A DNA stretch of 64,000 bases. Origin: Bradysia coprophila (lineage: Eukaryota > Arthropoda > Insecta > Diptera > Sciaridae). Shown here piece by piece: positions 20,361-33,490 of the stretch. Within the stretch, counting starts at the first letter, position 1; each line of letters starts with the position of its first letter. A program made the translations under genes and the position numbers. The stretch covers positions 2,480,001 through 2,544,000 of the forward strand of contig NW_023503555.1 of the NCBI RefSeq assembly GCF_014529535.1, in the 5' to 3' direction. The notes under the pieces were generated by a model that saw nothing but the letters and a program-made list of their open reading frames with translations, was not told where the DNA came from and searched no databases.

Positions 20361-22925
20361 TCTCTATTCTACCTCTGTGTAAATTTACTTGTTTCAATTT
20401 ATTTAAAGTACGCACCAACAAATTATGCAACCGTATGCCTTGCATTTTGTCATTGTTTTCGTAATGTTCCGAAAAACCCATTAAAATCGAATCATTTTCC
20501 CTTTTTTTTGTAAACGTAGACAAGCAATTCACATTGACAATAAAACGGACTCGGATTCATTATATGCATTTATGCAATGTCACAGTCCACATTATATTGT
20601 GCAGTTGCAGAAAAAGAAAAAACAAATTATTTGGTGCACTTTTTTTTGCAATGCACAATTTTAAGTAGCCTTCGCGTACAGACACAACGTTTTTATGATC
20701 ATGTTTCTTCGAATATCGCTTAAAAATAAGTTATATTTCTAATGCAATTATTAGTTGGGTTTAAAAATAACTTTCGTAATTTCATGCAGTCACAATATAA
20801 ATTGTTATTCTATTATGCCGTTTCGACTGCATGTGTACATATGAAGTATTTTAACATTTTATGCAGATAGATACATATTATATGCTAAGCATAAAATTTA
20901 TCCATTAAATAGAATATTGTGTAAATATAAGAAAGTGTTCTGCAATATAATGTCGGGTTACGAGGCCAAAATGTAAAGCATTTTGACGTGACGACTTTCA
21001 TTCCTGTAATAGTCGTCAAAGAAATTTCAAATTGAGGAACGCCTTGGACGCCTTGGTAGGCCGTCCACAGTTGTGCAAGTTGTTTTGCAGCCATTGCGCG
21101 ACCAAAAATTTCCTACATTGAAATGAACTAATGAGCTCGAGCTGTCAGTTCTATGAGTTCCCAAATGTTATCATATTACCCTGGACTTTTGATCATTAAA
21201 TTGTATACCGCGACTTACATACTAAAATCAACTTACTGAGAAATTTTAGTTTTCCAGATAATTTTGACCTTAACCGGCGTTAAAAACGTTAAAATCTATT
21301 ACGGATGTTCTTGTCACATGCGTAAGACTCAACTAAAAAAACACATTTCAAACTTTGAAAAATTGAATTTCCGCACAGTGCTTCGATTTACAATGTTAGT
21401 CGCTGTAGTTATCCCCCAAATTTTTCTTTAAATAGAATTTTATTAGATTTATCGACACAAATCTGGTACTTCCTTTGTTAAAGACGCATTTAACTATATA
21501 AGATATTGTAAGAAACAGCTAATCACTTAGTTTTGGTCATCGTTGTTAGGTGACAAATTGTATAGTTCAACCCTGGACTTCCAAAGTCGGTCAAACGATT
21601 TGTAGTTGCTTATATCACAATATCCAAAACGTATTACTTGCACCGAAAAGTAAATTGCATCGAAATGAAAACTAAAATTTTCCCAATATAACAACAACGT
21701 CAGATATGCGATATTCACAAACGTTCAGATAGTTTTGGCATGAATTGGATATTCTGTTTGATTTACCGGAAATTATGCTGCCATCTGCGTATTGCATTAC
21801 CATGAACCGGAAATAATACTAGGTGCTCCAAACAATCACTGTACTTCTTTGCACTGTTTATTGTAATTTTCAGTTTGATTCCTCCAATATTCTGTATGTG
21901 TTATAGCATCTGTACTGTTGTATGATTCAATATCGAACTTGCCACCGAATATATACTTCTACCAGAACAATCGAAATAAACTGATTGATTTTAATTAATC
22001 TGTGCAAATGTAATATATAGAGGTGAGCGTCACGACGACGACGACGGTGTTATACTGTGAATATGTGTGTAGATTAGTTGAGAAAATGTAACATGAAGGG
22101 GTAAACATTTTCAATGGGAAATGTATTGACAATGCGGACACGTGTACATCATCCATCTTCGTGTCTATGGAAGACATAAACATTAAAACGAGGGAAACTT
22201 TGAAGGGATGAAAAGGGATATATTTGGAAGGAAGGATACAATTTAACACGAAACTAAAGTCGAAGTTTACATGAATCCGTAAATGATAAATTTATTTCGG
22301 TGGTTCAAGTACTTTTAAAGTTATTTTTGCAAAGCGAATGTAATTTGGGCTTGATTTGTTACATTAGAGGAATTTGATTCTTCTGACTTTAATATAAATT
22401 TGCAGTTCGATGTGCTCAGTGCTCTGAATTCTGAAGAAAACAACGTTCTAAATGTCTCTGAATTTAAAAAGGTTTCGCTTTGAACAGGGCCAATTTTTGG
22501 AATAAAAATCTCACAGCGGTGACCACGTAAAAAATTCCAATTTCGTATCTAAGCTCCTTCTCCTTTCCGTTTCTCTTCTTTCTCTCATTTCGTATGACAA
22601 ATAAGAGAAATCAGACAAACAGAAGAACAGCTTAGTTACGAAAGTAAGATTTTTTATGGGCACAAAACAGTATAAAATTCAAAATTTTGTTTCAGGAATT
22701 TTATGGAATCTTTTATAATTTAATTCCAAAAACATGCCTTTAACTGTTGTTGACTGGTCATTATTCCGGTTTAAGTGAATATAAAAATTATGCGAGAAAT
22801 CCTGTAATTTTATTCCATTAATTTAGTGGTTCTTTGCTGCTAATCTTTCACAGACTTTAGATATTTCACCAGTTATCAAATCTATTACTAATCTATTACA
22901 ACAATGGATGTAGGAATTTTAACTT

Positions 22926-22960
22926 GGTACAAAATCTTTGACTTCTTTTGTTTTAAATTA
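22926..22960 (+). repeat. R1 dispersed repeat, short fragment
   Basis: Only the tacaaaatctttgacttctt block and the following ttgtttta are present. Confidence 0.45.
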
Positions 22961-23003
22961 TATTTTTGCTTTTTTAGACCAAATTAACCAGAGCTCACCA
23001 ATC

Positions 23004-23126
23004 AGGTCTTGGTGCCCTTAATATGGAACACACCTCCGTTCGTCCCAGTGACGTCTGTGTGGAGAGGTAGTCCAGACGTCACTGGGACGAACGGAGATAT
23101 ATTCCATATTCAGGGCACCAAGACCT
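23004..23126. repeat. Perfect-arm hairpin element (123 bp)
   Basis: Arms of about 53 bp start aggtcttggtgccct and end in the complement. The inner part (ctccgttcgtcccagtgacg) is perfectly matched around a 15-base loop. A 3-bp direct repeat ATC flanks it. It is much more GC-rich than its surroundings, which suggests a recent arrival or a structure under selection. Confidence 0.8.
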
Positions 23127-23281
23127 ATCCAACGCACTCTGTCACCATTGTGTTGCCTAATGTTATCCAACTACTTCAGTACGTTTAGATATGGTCAGTT
23201 ACTTTCTTGTATTCGCACACATTTTACGAAACCTATAGCCACTGTTGTCTCTATCCCACAAAAGCTGAAAATTACACAAAA

Positions 23282-23458
23282 ATGCCTCTTCCAATAAAAA
23301 TAATTTCCCTCTGTTTATTAATTTGCCTCTTGACCGCAGCGGGTGCTGAAACTATACACGGAATGACTTGCGTGCCCTATAATTTACCCCCCAACTCGAG
23401 TCTCGAGTCAAATATTACGTTGCGTCACTCTATCCTTAATTATCAATACATAAAGTGA
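23282..23458 (+). CDS. Possible small secreted peptide (58 aa)
   Basis: The frame starts with a reasonable context (acaaaaATGCC) and encodes MPLPIKIISLCLLICLLTAA, a typical signal peptide with likely cleavage after AGA. The short mature part has one cysteine and two possible N-glycosylation sites (NSS and NIT). It ends in TGA at 23,456-23,458. AATAAA occurs downstream at 23,686-23,691. A longer in-frame start at 23,207 exists, but it would bury the signal peptide. There is no intron evidence and no recognised family; a chance frame is possible because the whole region is otherwise non-coding. Confidence 0.3.
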   Translation: MPLPIKIISLCLLICLLTAAGAETIHGMTCVPYNLPPNSSLESNITLRHSILNYQYIK

Positions 23459-23459
23459 T

Positions 23460-26262
23460 ATCAGATTTTTTTTTGTCATTACATGTTCGTTACATTTGCG
23501 AAGAATGGGGTCGCTGTAAAATGTTTGATATGGTTATTGTTGTTGAAGTAAAGTGGTTTATCATATAAATCTATTGTTTCGCAGGGGTTGAGTGCTCTGT
23601 TAGATATTACTTATATGAAGTGATAAAACTTTATTATTGCGAATTAAAAGTGGTATTTGAGCGTGGTTTCTATGTTATTCTACTCAATAAATTCGACTCG
23701 TTTATTTTATGCTGAAAATATTGCCATGTATAACTGCATCCTGTTGTTCCTCAATTTTTTTTTATTTTCTTCATAACGCACACATGAGCTTATATCTCTT
23801 CCTTTCAAACAATAGCCCATATATGAGCCATCTTCTGATGTACAAAGAATAAGATCAGGTAATTCAATGGTTATACATATTATACGCGCCGTCTATCTTG
23901 ATGTATAACATCAAAGACAATAATATACACAGTCGGAAGAAACAATTGATAAAACTTTCGAATAAAGATGTAAGAATAGTCATCCATTCAAGTGAATTGA
24001 ATGGAAAAAATGCTCTTCCCGTATGTTGAATGAATCTTCTTTTTCGAAACAGGATGTTCCAAATCAGAATGCATCTACCGGTGTCTGATGTGATCGCACA
24101 AGGGCAAGTTGTAGATGAGCATTTTGATTGTGGTCTGGAAGTCTTATTACTTCTTTTTCTTCTTTTTTCTTTTGATTTATCATCGGTTTGGCGAAACAAG
24201 GTTGAAATCGAAAATTTTAATGTTTGAGTTTCTTGGGTATGAGACACGTACTCCGTCTTTTTAGTGCAATTTAATCATTTGTATTATATAATTAGGTTAG
24301 GGCATCCAGATCGGATATGTGTGCGAATCAATTTTTATTCGGCATCTCGGCGTGAAATCGGTGAAAAAAGGTATTGGTATTTAACTGAAGTTTCTCTCGG
24401 CGTCAACCAGTGCACATATCTGATCCAGACAATTAATTTTTATCGACGCGAGGGGACATCCTTCAAGGACGTTCGCAATTCAGTTATTGCCATACAGGTC
24501 TTAAGTCTTTAATATCTCCAAAAATACGAATTTCTGAGGTGTCAGATGCATGACCAATTCTGTTAAATGCAACCCCTAAAACATAAAACACAAAGATTAG
24601 AACTTAAATTTAACTTTCAAAGATGTGTCCAGTTACAACTCTGTCTGGCATCACTGAATTGATGTAGTCCTAAATGAATGTCCCCAAGGCATGATTCTAA
24701 TCAAAAACTTGTTCTAAGATATGTCTCTAACAAAACATTTTTAACGAGATTTTTCGTCCTGCAACTATTATATAAACTAAGGTATATCGAGATGTTCTCC
24801 TTGAGCGTACAGCAAGTACCAAGTTACCAAGTAGTTAAACATTTTTATTGGCTAAGAAGCCAGCACGGTGCACCTTCAGAAACGTGTTCTTATTCTTCAA
24901 ATGAAATTCAATTCAAGTCATTATTTCATTAGTCAGCTAGTTTTTAATGATAAAGTTTGCTTAATGGCTCAAGTCTAGTACCGTACCAGTCACTGTGTGG
25001 GAACAATAAATTCTCATTCGGAAAGAAGGCGTTAAACATTTTGTCAAACTGCAACTCAACTAGACTGAAGAAGAAGTTTTTTATTTCCAATTTTTATTGC
25101 AAATCATAAAAGCAGAAATGATTTGAAATTCAAATCGATTTTGCTTCAGTTGATGCAGTTAAAAAAAAGTGTTCACTTTATAATTACACATTCAGAATGG
25201 CCGTTTTGTGATAACACCAGTCACATTCAAGCCAATTCGTTATCGTCTCACCATATCTAATTTGCGTATTGTGGTGTAGTTATATGTTTTAAAAACTTAT
25301 ATGTTTGACATTGTTCCGCTGAGAGAACGTAATCAATGTAACTTGTTAAAGTGAAAAAAAATTCTTTCACAGATAATTCAAATTATTTTTATGTTTATAG
25401 AACGCACGGGGTATGCATATAATGTATCCGTGTTGTACATACAAGCATTGCTTGATGTTTCATTATTGAAAAAAATGAAAATAAAAAACAAAACAAATCC
25501 AAAGAAAAATTAATTTTCCGAAGCGATAAGGAGAGTACCTCTCTGAAATATATCTTTTGTGTTTCTCAAATGGTTTTTTTTCCTTGGCGTTTTTTTTTTA
25601 ATTTGATGGTGAATTAGAGCGCAGAAATTAATTTTTGCAATATAGAAATTGAATTTGTGTGCGCTTAATATTCATTATTGACCATAACTCAAATAACATT
25701 GCACAATATTACATTTGACAAACAATAAATTTTGTGAGTCGTTAAATATTTATATTGCATCATTCGTATAGTGTGCTTAATGCACCTTAGACAGTATTCA
25801 TGTTCGCCATTAAATTTTAAATTGCCAATTTTATTGGTTTTCGTCTTCTCGATCTAGCTGAGCCAGCTGAGCTTAAATTAGAACTCTAACGAAGTTGCAT
25901 TTATTTTTGATAAGATTTTTGGAGACGGCAACCGAAGGACTCGAAGGTGATGGATACAGTCAGACACAGAATGGATACTCTTCCTTTACGTAATGATACT
26001 TATTACACTACCTACCACATTACTTTTTGATTCTATAAAGTTTTTCGATGAATTTGGGTTATTTTCGACATACCAGTCTCCTATGGTGTTTCCTAGATTT
26101 TTCGTTATACGAAACACAGCCTAACTATTTGAATTAGTCTCACCATACGTCCAAAAATACTGATATCTCTCAAAAACTCTTTCAAATGGTAAAGTCACAA
26201 TGACTTCAGTCAGTAACCCGTAACCCTTTAAAGGTTTTTTTTTTGACTGATGTATTGCTACA
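23460..26262. other. Non-coding stretch
   Basis: No gene or clear repeat was recognised. The minus-strand open frame at 23,864-24,247 (127 codons) runs through a pyrimidine-rich tract and has low-complexity basic composition; I do not support it as a gene. Confidence 0.5.
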
Positions 26263-26270
26263 CTACCTAC

Positions 26271-26346
26271 CAGGTCCTAATATTTGTCAAAAGTTTCACA
26301 AATTTTGACAAATGTTAGAAAAACTTTTGACAAATATTAGGCCCTG
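26271..26346. mobile_element. Miniature hAT-type element (76 bp) with 8-bp target duplication
   Basis: The termini CAGGTCCTAATATTTG and its near-complement ending GGCCCTG are typical of hAT ends (CAGG..CCTG). The perfect direct repeat CTACCTAC lies at 26,263-26,270 and 26,347-26,354 and fits nTnnnnAn. The element is almost entirely two arms (tttgtcaaaagttt and its complement) and is far too short to code for anything. Confidence 0.85.
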
Positions 26347-26596
26347 CTACCTACCACTATACTTTTCGAACTGTAGTATTAGCACCTAAGCGAGTGTAGC
26401 TCAACATACAATGGGCATTTTAGCTAACATTATAGGGAAACCAAAATTTGTATTTTTATGTGGTTGAAACGCTAAACTACCTTTAAGTTGAGCCTAGGTC
26501 TGTGGGTATGAATCCTGACGGTATAGAAATTGGGTCAGACATGTTTTTCATAGCTTACTAAGCGAAACCTTACTTGGACATATCTTTGTTTTGTTT

Positions 26597-26750
26597 TACA
26601 AATGGTTAAATCTGCTACTTCTTTTGTTTAAATCATTGTCAAATCTTTCGTACACATTTTCCACTTCGTTTGTTGTTGGATAATATATAAGTGGCTAGCT
26701 AGAGGCTATCAATATTTTTCGTCGTCGTTGTTGGTAGCAGATGCAAGCTG
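26597..26750 (+). repeat. R1 dispersed repeat, near full-length
   Basis: This copy contains both doublet blocks (ttaaatctgctacttctttt and caaatctttcgtac..acttcgtttg), the ataatatataagtgg core and the terminal cgtcgttgttggtagcagatg. Confidence 0.7.
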
Positions 26751-28149
26751 TTTATAAGTCGTTAGAACCAGAATTTCTAATTCTTTTTTCGGTCGGATAA
26801 TTTCAAATCGAATTTGTCTGACATCGCTACCCCGACATCTATTTCCAGGTTTCTAATAAAGTCTGCACTACGTTTCTTTATTTAGAATACAAAAAAACCT
26901 ATTCCGATGTTCTCTGCTAATAAATTTCTCATGATACAGAAAGTATTCCAATAATTTCCGAACTTAACGCCTTAACAAGACCGTTAAATCCAATGAATTT
27001 TTAACATTGCGTGCTAGTAATTTCACTAAACATCAACAGACACTTTACGCCACCACTAAACCCTATTTTTTCTATTCGAATCTGTTTTTTTTTTTCGTTA
27101 AGGAAAAATGTTTCAATTAAACCACTAAATTGTTGTAGGATTTCCATCTGTTTTTCTATTTAGCTTTTTGGGGCGCTATATCTGGTGAGCGTATCTTCTA
27201 AATATTACATTCATTATGTCGTGTTAAATTACCTTTCATTTCCCTCTGCCGTCGCAGAGACAATAAACACATATAGGATGTCTTATTGAGTCTATTGAAT
27301 TAAAGTAAATGGAAATTATACTCTTCGACGTGGATTGAAAGGAATATTAATTGAATGTTGGCTTCATAGTAAACAATAGAAGTTGTGGTATATAGATGTG
27401 CGTAGCGAAGAAACGTTTTATGATCGATTTTACCATCCATTGTTAGACGTATCCACATTGTGGTAACATTGAAATGGTAGTGCATTATTGCAATAAATAA
27501 ATGTTTCAAGAATTATAGCTCAAAAGAGTCACATTCAATATGGTTTTCTGCGGAAAATTTTCCACAAATCTATATTCTACAGTCGTGTTATACTGTAGCG
27601 TGCAGCGTTGATTGTTCTTTCAAAAAAAAAAATCGACAAAAAGAATTTACAGTCGATGTCAGTGAAATTTAGAGATCTATTTGTTCAAGCTATTTTTCAG
27701 CTGGTGTAGTCATACAAACAAAACTGCTCATACGACTTTATACGTGGTGTACGTGAAACTATTTTACCCGTTTCATAAAATGCAACGAAAACTATTGTTT
27801 TTGTAAATTGAGCAAATGATGACGCAATACTTCTGATCGCATTTTCAACCGGATTGAGGGACCTTAAATTTTCCATTTTTGATGTCTTCAGTTAGGAGTT
27901 GTATTCAGATGCATTCAGGAGTTAGATGTTACTGAATTTTCCTCACAATCTCAGCACTACTACCTCCAATTTGCAACTTATGCAACAATAACAGTATGAT
28001 AAAGTAACCTCGAGGTCTTTTGAAAAACAGCCTACCAAAATCGGACGCATTTTCCAGTGGACTTTTTTAAATGTACTTGGAAAGGTATTCGACCCCAGAA
28101 GAATCCTCTACATAAGGACCTTCATGTCAGAGATTCGTTTGTTATCCAT

Positions 28150-28319
28150 AAAGTCGACAACAAAGAGCGATTAACTCTGACTGTTGTTCTGTTATATATC
28201 AAATTATATGTTGTTATTAATGAAGTACAAGATTTTGTATCAACATCTCAATGACACTTTGAACAAAAGAAGGAACAGATTTTATGATCATACCGCGATA
28301 CGTAATATCCATTTGTAAA
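28150..28319 (-). repeat. R1 dispersed repeat (reverse), near full-length
   Basis: On the plus strand the order is gtcgacaacaaagagc, ttatatatcaaat, taatgaagtacaagattttg, gaacaaaagaaggaacagat, then the far end accgcgatacgtaa..catttgtaaa. Confidence 0.75.
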
Positions 28320-29815
28320 TTATTATTAGGTCATGTGTATTTGTATTAGAAGCACAAATTTATGGTTCAGTTATATGACTTTCTTCCCCAAAAAAACAGT
28401 CGTTTCACATAATTTATCATACATTAGTCGCGTGCTTCTCATAAACCACCAAAGTCACCATTACAGAACGTTGGTCAATTCAACAGATACGTATCTCTTT
28501 TCCACCGTGCTGAAGCACCTGGTGACATGAGTTCAGTTGAGTGAGCTATAAATATGTCAGATAGGTTCGAAGCGGTCACATCTAAAGTAATGTTCATATT
28601 TCGTTACAACAAATCGTACAATTTCAAGTTATACCGCAGATACATATACGTAATGGGGAGGTATGGGAAAGGGAGACCGCGGTTTTCCTTTTTGTTATAA
28701 GTGAAAACAATGTACGGTGAATGAAATTTTGTGTGAATGTCGCGTTATTAATTTACATTTTTATATGAAAATGATTTGAATCAGTGTTATCGTGGCCAAT
28801 TTATCTTTATGACATAAAGTTAAGTATCGGTCAACAGAAGTCCTATCGTTACATACATATAGGTATACATGATTGCTTGTAAAAGAACGGTGGGGGGATT
28901 CAATGGAATTAACAGAACACGCTAAATTTACACACAATACAATACCCAACTAATCATCCCTTTATTGCATGTTGTGGTAATTGCGTGCATGACTGAATTT
29001 TCTTGAGGATTTATTAAGCACACTATGTAAATTGGATGTGATATGAATTCATTGATTGAGCTGGATAAATGAACGTTGAACAGTCTTTTGGGACGATATT
29101 TTCGTCAGCATTTCCACTTGTTTATCTCCGATATTTTTGTGAACGAAACGTCTAAGCGAAAAACTGACACCGAAATTATTTACGAAGTTTATTGGCTTTC
29201 AGTGCTATATGGCGCCAAATTTGTGCAACTTCAGAGTCTAAACAAATCGTGAATTACACATTTTATTGCAGTTGTCTTAATCATTATCCTGGCTCAGTTG
29301 TTTTGAATATTTTCGCATATAGCTGAACTGATGTTTTGGTTTGAAAAGGTTTATGGGTTTTTCTTTTGGAATTAATTAGCAACATCATTTCATATTCTGA
29401 TGTCATTGTGTTGTGTTACAGATAGATAGAATAATAAATAGTCAGAGTGGCCATGGACAAGTTAATAAAGCGATGGTGGTCTTTAAACGTTCTGAGGACT
29501 TATAATACCTATCACTAAATCGTATATTTGATTTGGGTATTTGGAAAACATTTTTTTTATTAAAATAACATACAGATGACCATGGCTTAAAACTTGTCAT
29601 ACAAGCAAAATATGGTTGTTAAAGTGGTTTTTGAAAGTAAAGTTATCGCAGCACCATAAACATTTCGATTAGGATGGTTTCTTTAATTTGTTCTTTTGGG
29701 ATTGTATAATGCGAGAACGTCCTAATGTATTGCATTAAATCAATGATTTAAAATTCGTGACGAATAATCTCTTTTCAACAACGATGGAAAACCCAATCAA
29801 TTTTTTTTGACCAGA

Positions 29816-29890
29816 GTTGAACAAAAGAAGTAATAGAGCTGATATCACTGACTGAGTATACTTGAAACAAAAGCCGTAATAAATTCAATT
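29816..29890 (-). repeat. R1 doublet block, tandemly repeated fragment
   Basis: Two versions of the acaaaagaagtaatagag-type block lie 50 bases apart. Confidence 0.5.
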
Positions 29891-30131
29891 GTTCAGGTTT
29901 TCTTCCTATGTATTTTCGCGCACGGGGGTTTAATAGAAGATTACATTGGATGCTGCGGAGGTAGTTCATTACATGAGGCATCAATTTTGTGATACGAGCC
30001 GAACTCACAAGTATGGTTTTAAGGTTTCAAGGAAACGGTCATTTTGACAAGGTTAGAGTGTGATGCATATCCGAGTCGAAGGCGAAGGCCTCATCGAAAT
30101 CAGAATAACACATATGTACATTTGAATTTAC

Positions 30132-32291
30132 ATTAACCGTCGATACCGCGCAATATTACAATATTACGCGGTATCGACCAGGGACTAAAATAGGGATTTT
30201 TTTCGGTGTAGCCACATCTTGTCAGGGCCCATGTTTTCGCTCTGAAGGGGCCAAATCTAATATGTAAAACAAAACTTGGGTGAATAAACTTGTAGTCACA
30301 GACTTTATTTTAATCATGTTCCTTAACTGGTTCTCAGTTTCTGAATTTGAGAGAGGAGCAATTGATATTTTTTTTAAAGTGACTTTTGATGATGCAAAAA
30401 TAGAAAACTGCCCAACCCTTAAAGTATAAATAAATCTCTGATTCAAGTAAATAATTATTTAATTATTTAATTGCGTATAGCGGTTTTTACAGAATGTCTT
30501 AATTCTTTTAAGGCTCAGCCGGAAATCCACTCATCTGGTCCGTCTGATCATTTCATAGACGAACAAAAAATTCAAACTTTGATTTTGTGCTGCCGCGCGC
30601 AGTGTTACAAAACGTTACTGTCACATTCATAAATCTATTTTTGACATCAGTACGTCACTTTGCGACCCCTTTATGTCCGGAATTACCCTACAGTAACAGT
30701 AGACTTTCGAAAAACCAAGAAAAAATTTTGTTGGTTTTTTGGGTTTTGGAGCCCATTTTCCCCGTGAGGGGTATGTAAATTTTCCATGTTAAATATAAAA
30801 ATCCTAAGGACGTTGCAACTTGCATTGAGACACCTCAAGCATACTCCTTATTGTATTTTCTATGTTCCCGAACCTACCTGCTCACCACTCGCTGTAAAAC
30901 AGATCTCTTATTCCACATTTTCATCAATAACCAAAAAAATTCAAAAAAGCCTCATGAAATAAAATCGTTGTCTTTAACATTTCTGCAGTAGTAAGTGAAG
31001 GCGAGAGGCAGAGGAACATAGAAAATACCATAAGAAGTGTGCTTGAGGTGTCTCAATGCAAGTTGCAACGTCCTTAAGATTTTTATATTTAACAAGGAAA
31101 ATTTACAAACCCCTCACGGGGAAAATGGGCTCCAAAACCCAAAAAACCAACAAAATTTTTTCTTGGTTTTTCGAAAGTCTACTGTTACTGTAGGGTAATT
31201 CGGTACAAAAAGGGGTCGCAAAGTGACGTATTGATGTCAAAAATAGATTTATGAATGTGGCAGTAACGTTTTGTAACACTGTGATGCCGTCAGTTCGATT
31301 TTTGAAAATTTCGTCGTTTTCGGTCTTCGTCACATATATCGATTTTTAACGGTCACACGCTAAAAAAGACTTTTAAGTCCTAGGTATGAGATGTACTATT
31401 TTAGGCTTTATTTTTTTTGTAAAATAATCTGTGAAGTGTAGAGATTAGATTAACATATGAACTCAACTTTTTATGTCCACTGCACTTGACCGTTGAAAAT
31501 CGATAAATCTGACGAAGACCGACAACGACGAAATTTTCAAAAATCGATCTTACAGCAGCACAAAATCATAGTTTGAAAGAAAAAAAATCTTCCATAAAAT
31601 GATCAGACCAGCTGAGTGGATTTCCGGCTGAGCTTTAAAAGAACTAAGAAATTTTGTAAAAACCGGTACACCCTAGTATTTAAAAACATTTAAAGGAATA
31701 ATGCGCCGCCGCAGGCAAAATATTTGAATTCCTAGGTTTATGCAGCTTACAGGGAATCTTCTGACCAAAAGTAGTAATAATTCATTGGTTTGAAACTTTC
31801 TGGTGAAGAAATTTCTATCAGCTCAGCGGGAAGAACTGACCGGGAAATATCTAGATAGATAGGTGTATTATGTCTGCAAACTTGAAGTTAGAATTTTGAC
31901 GTGGTAATTCAAACTTTCGAACTCATGACCGCTAGGGGTCGCATTCTGCGTCTGAACTCAACAAATTTTACCAATGATTCGGTTTTTAAAATTTTCTTGA
32001 AAATGGTGTGGTTTCCTCAACAATTACCATTTGTGACGCAAATATTGTTGGTAATTTGTTAGTTAAATTTGTTGAGTCCAGTCGAAGCATTAATTGCATT
32101 GTGATTGGAGCCATAGGGGGAAGTCAAATGCTGTAAATATGCTCTCATCAGTTAGAAAAACCGTTTCGCCAATGATACAGTGAAATTTCTGTGGTGGCAA
32201 ATGTCGATGGCAATGTCGCCACTTTTAGGGGCATTGTCGCCAATTGCCCACACACTTGTTCCTTACTTTAGTCCCTGGTATCGACGGTTAA
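30132..32291. mobile_element. Composite fold-back element (about 2.16 kb) with nested palindromes
   Basis: The outer ends are inverse copies: ttaaccgtcgatacc near 30,137 and ggtatcgacggttaa near 32,277-32,291, each followed inward by agggactaaa on its own strand. The left end is interrupted by a small palindromic insert (gcgcaatatt..aatattacgc). Inside, arms at about 30,480-30,940 and 31,000-31,670 form a large inverted repeat. The right arm is longer because it holds a further palindrome at about 31,285-31,550. Two open frames that are mirror images (30,587-30,778 plus; 31,103-31,333 minus) come from the arms and are not called as genes. Confidence 0.65.
31285..31550. repeat. Nested palindromic insert in the right arm
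   Basis: Arms begin tcgatttttgaaaatttcgt and end in its complement, followed inward by cggtcttcgtca and gaccgtt blocks on both sides. The equivalent point in the left arm (about 30,590-30,605) lacks it, so it arrived after the large inverted repeat formed. The target duplication is not clear. Confidence 0.7.
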
Positions 32292-33490
32292 TCTACCCTC
32301 CTATTTAACTATATCCGATATGCATGAGGCTTTAACATAGTAAATATTGTGCAATGCAAAGGTCCTCTGTCTATTTCACCCAAAAACCAGCCTAAAAACC
32401 TATTTTTGCTGTAATTTGAGTTGATGCTTCATCAAGTATCTCGGCTCTTAGTATTTTGTACACACTTGAGTTGAAATTTGGTAACATTAGTACAGAGATT
32501 ATTGTTGAAAGAAGAATTCTTATAAGAATTAATGCTTTTTAAACTAATTTTTCATAAGTTTCTATTAATTTTCATGCATAAGAACATGAAATCAAAATAT
32601 CTTCAGTTATAACTAGGTCCGATTAACTGTAGTGGCTGGAATTTGTATTTTCCCCTTTTCTTTTGATCAGCAAGGATAAAATCTATGAGATTGGAAATTT
32701 ATGGCTACCAGCAAGGATTATGAGTACCGCAATTTTTTTAGCTTCTCATCCTCTAAGAATAATCTAAGCCAGAATCGCATTATGGATGAATAAAGCGATT
32801 GAAAAATTTCACAATTTAAGAAGATACGTTCGTACTGTCCAAACACCTTGTAGTCCGGGTTCTTATGTAATTCCGCGCGCTGGAGATTCTAACAAAATTT
32901 TGACCACAGGATATTGTAGAGGGGGTCCAAGTTACCAAAAAAAATTTTTTTTGGGGTTCCCGAACCGGTCGAATCGGTAAAAAGCCGGTTTTAGTGTAAA
33001 ACTAAAAACATCAATATCTCCGTTAAAAATCTATATTTTTTTATGCGGTCAATTTTATTTGACATTTCGTGGAATAACTTTTTTTTGGTATCTTAAAGCT
33101 GGCCGAGCTATCTGGGATGTCCTAAAATGTGACACTAAAAAACCGCTAACTTTGACAATCACTGCGGCCTGTAAATCCTAACTGATTTTAATGATCAGAG
33201 GTGTTTTGGAAAGCTGGAGACTAACTCTTTCAGATCTAGCTGGCCGAGCATACACGTACTATAGGAAGTGTAGATATGGGCCTGGGAACCGGGCATAGCT
33301 ACAACCGCATTTTTTTCGTACCAATATTATTGATTTTATGAAGTGCCGTGGCTTAGTTTTCCCTATTTTATACTCAAAACGACTAACAAGTTATTCTTAA
33401 AGATTTCCTACGTAGTGGCTTGAGTTTCCTGTAATCTTGAGAGATCCATAACGCTCCCAACACTAGAAATTGATGATTTTAAGGACTTTT
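32292..33490. other. Non-coding stretch
   Basis: No gene is seen. A small palindromic run (accaaaaaaaatttttttttgg) is at about 32,934-32,955. Confidence 0.5.

Larger units (their letters stand above)
19271..22980. other. Non-coding stretch
   Basis: No gene is seen. Open frames on both strands lack motifs. An R1 copy lies at 20,280-20,360 and a partial one at 22,926-22,960. A short gacgac run is at 22,031-22,045. Confidence 0.5.
26355..30120. other. Non-coding stretch with R1 repeats
   Basis: R1 copies lie at 26,597-26,750, 28,150-28,319 and 29,816-29,890. Otherwise I see A/T tracts and no protein-like frames. Confidence 0.5.

Noticed and set aside
23864..24247. 127-codon minus-strand open frame
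   Set aside because: It passes through a pyrimidine-rich tract and has a basic, low-complexity composition with no domain, splice or promoter support.
30587..31333. Mirror-image open frames encoding nearly the same peptide
   Set aside because: They arise from the two arms of an inverted repeat; the peptide has no domain, and duplication of the DNA explains the similarity without coding constraint.
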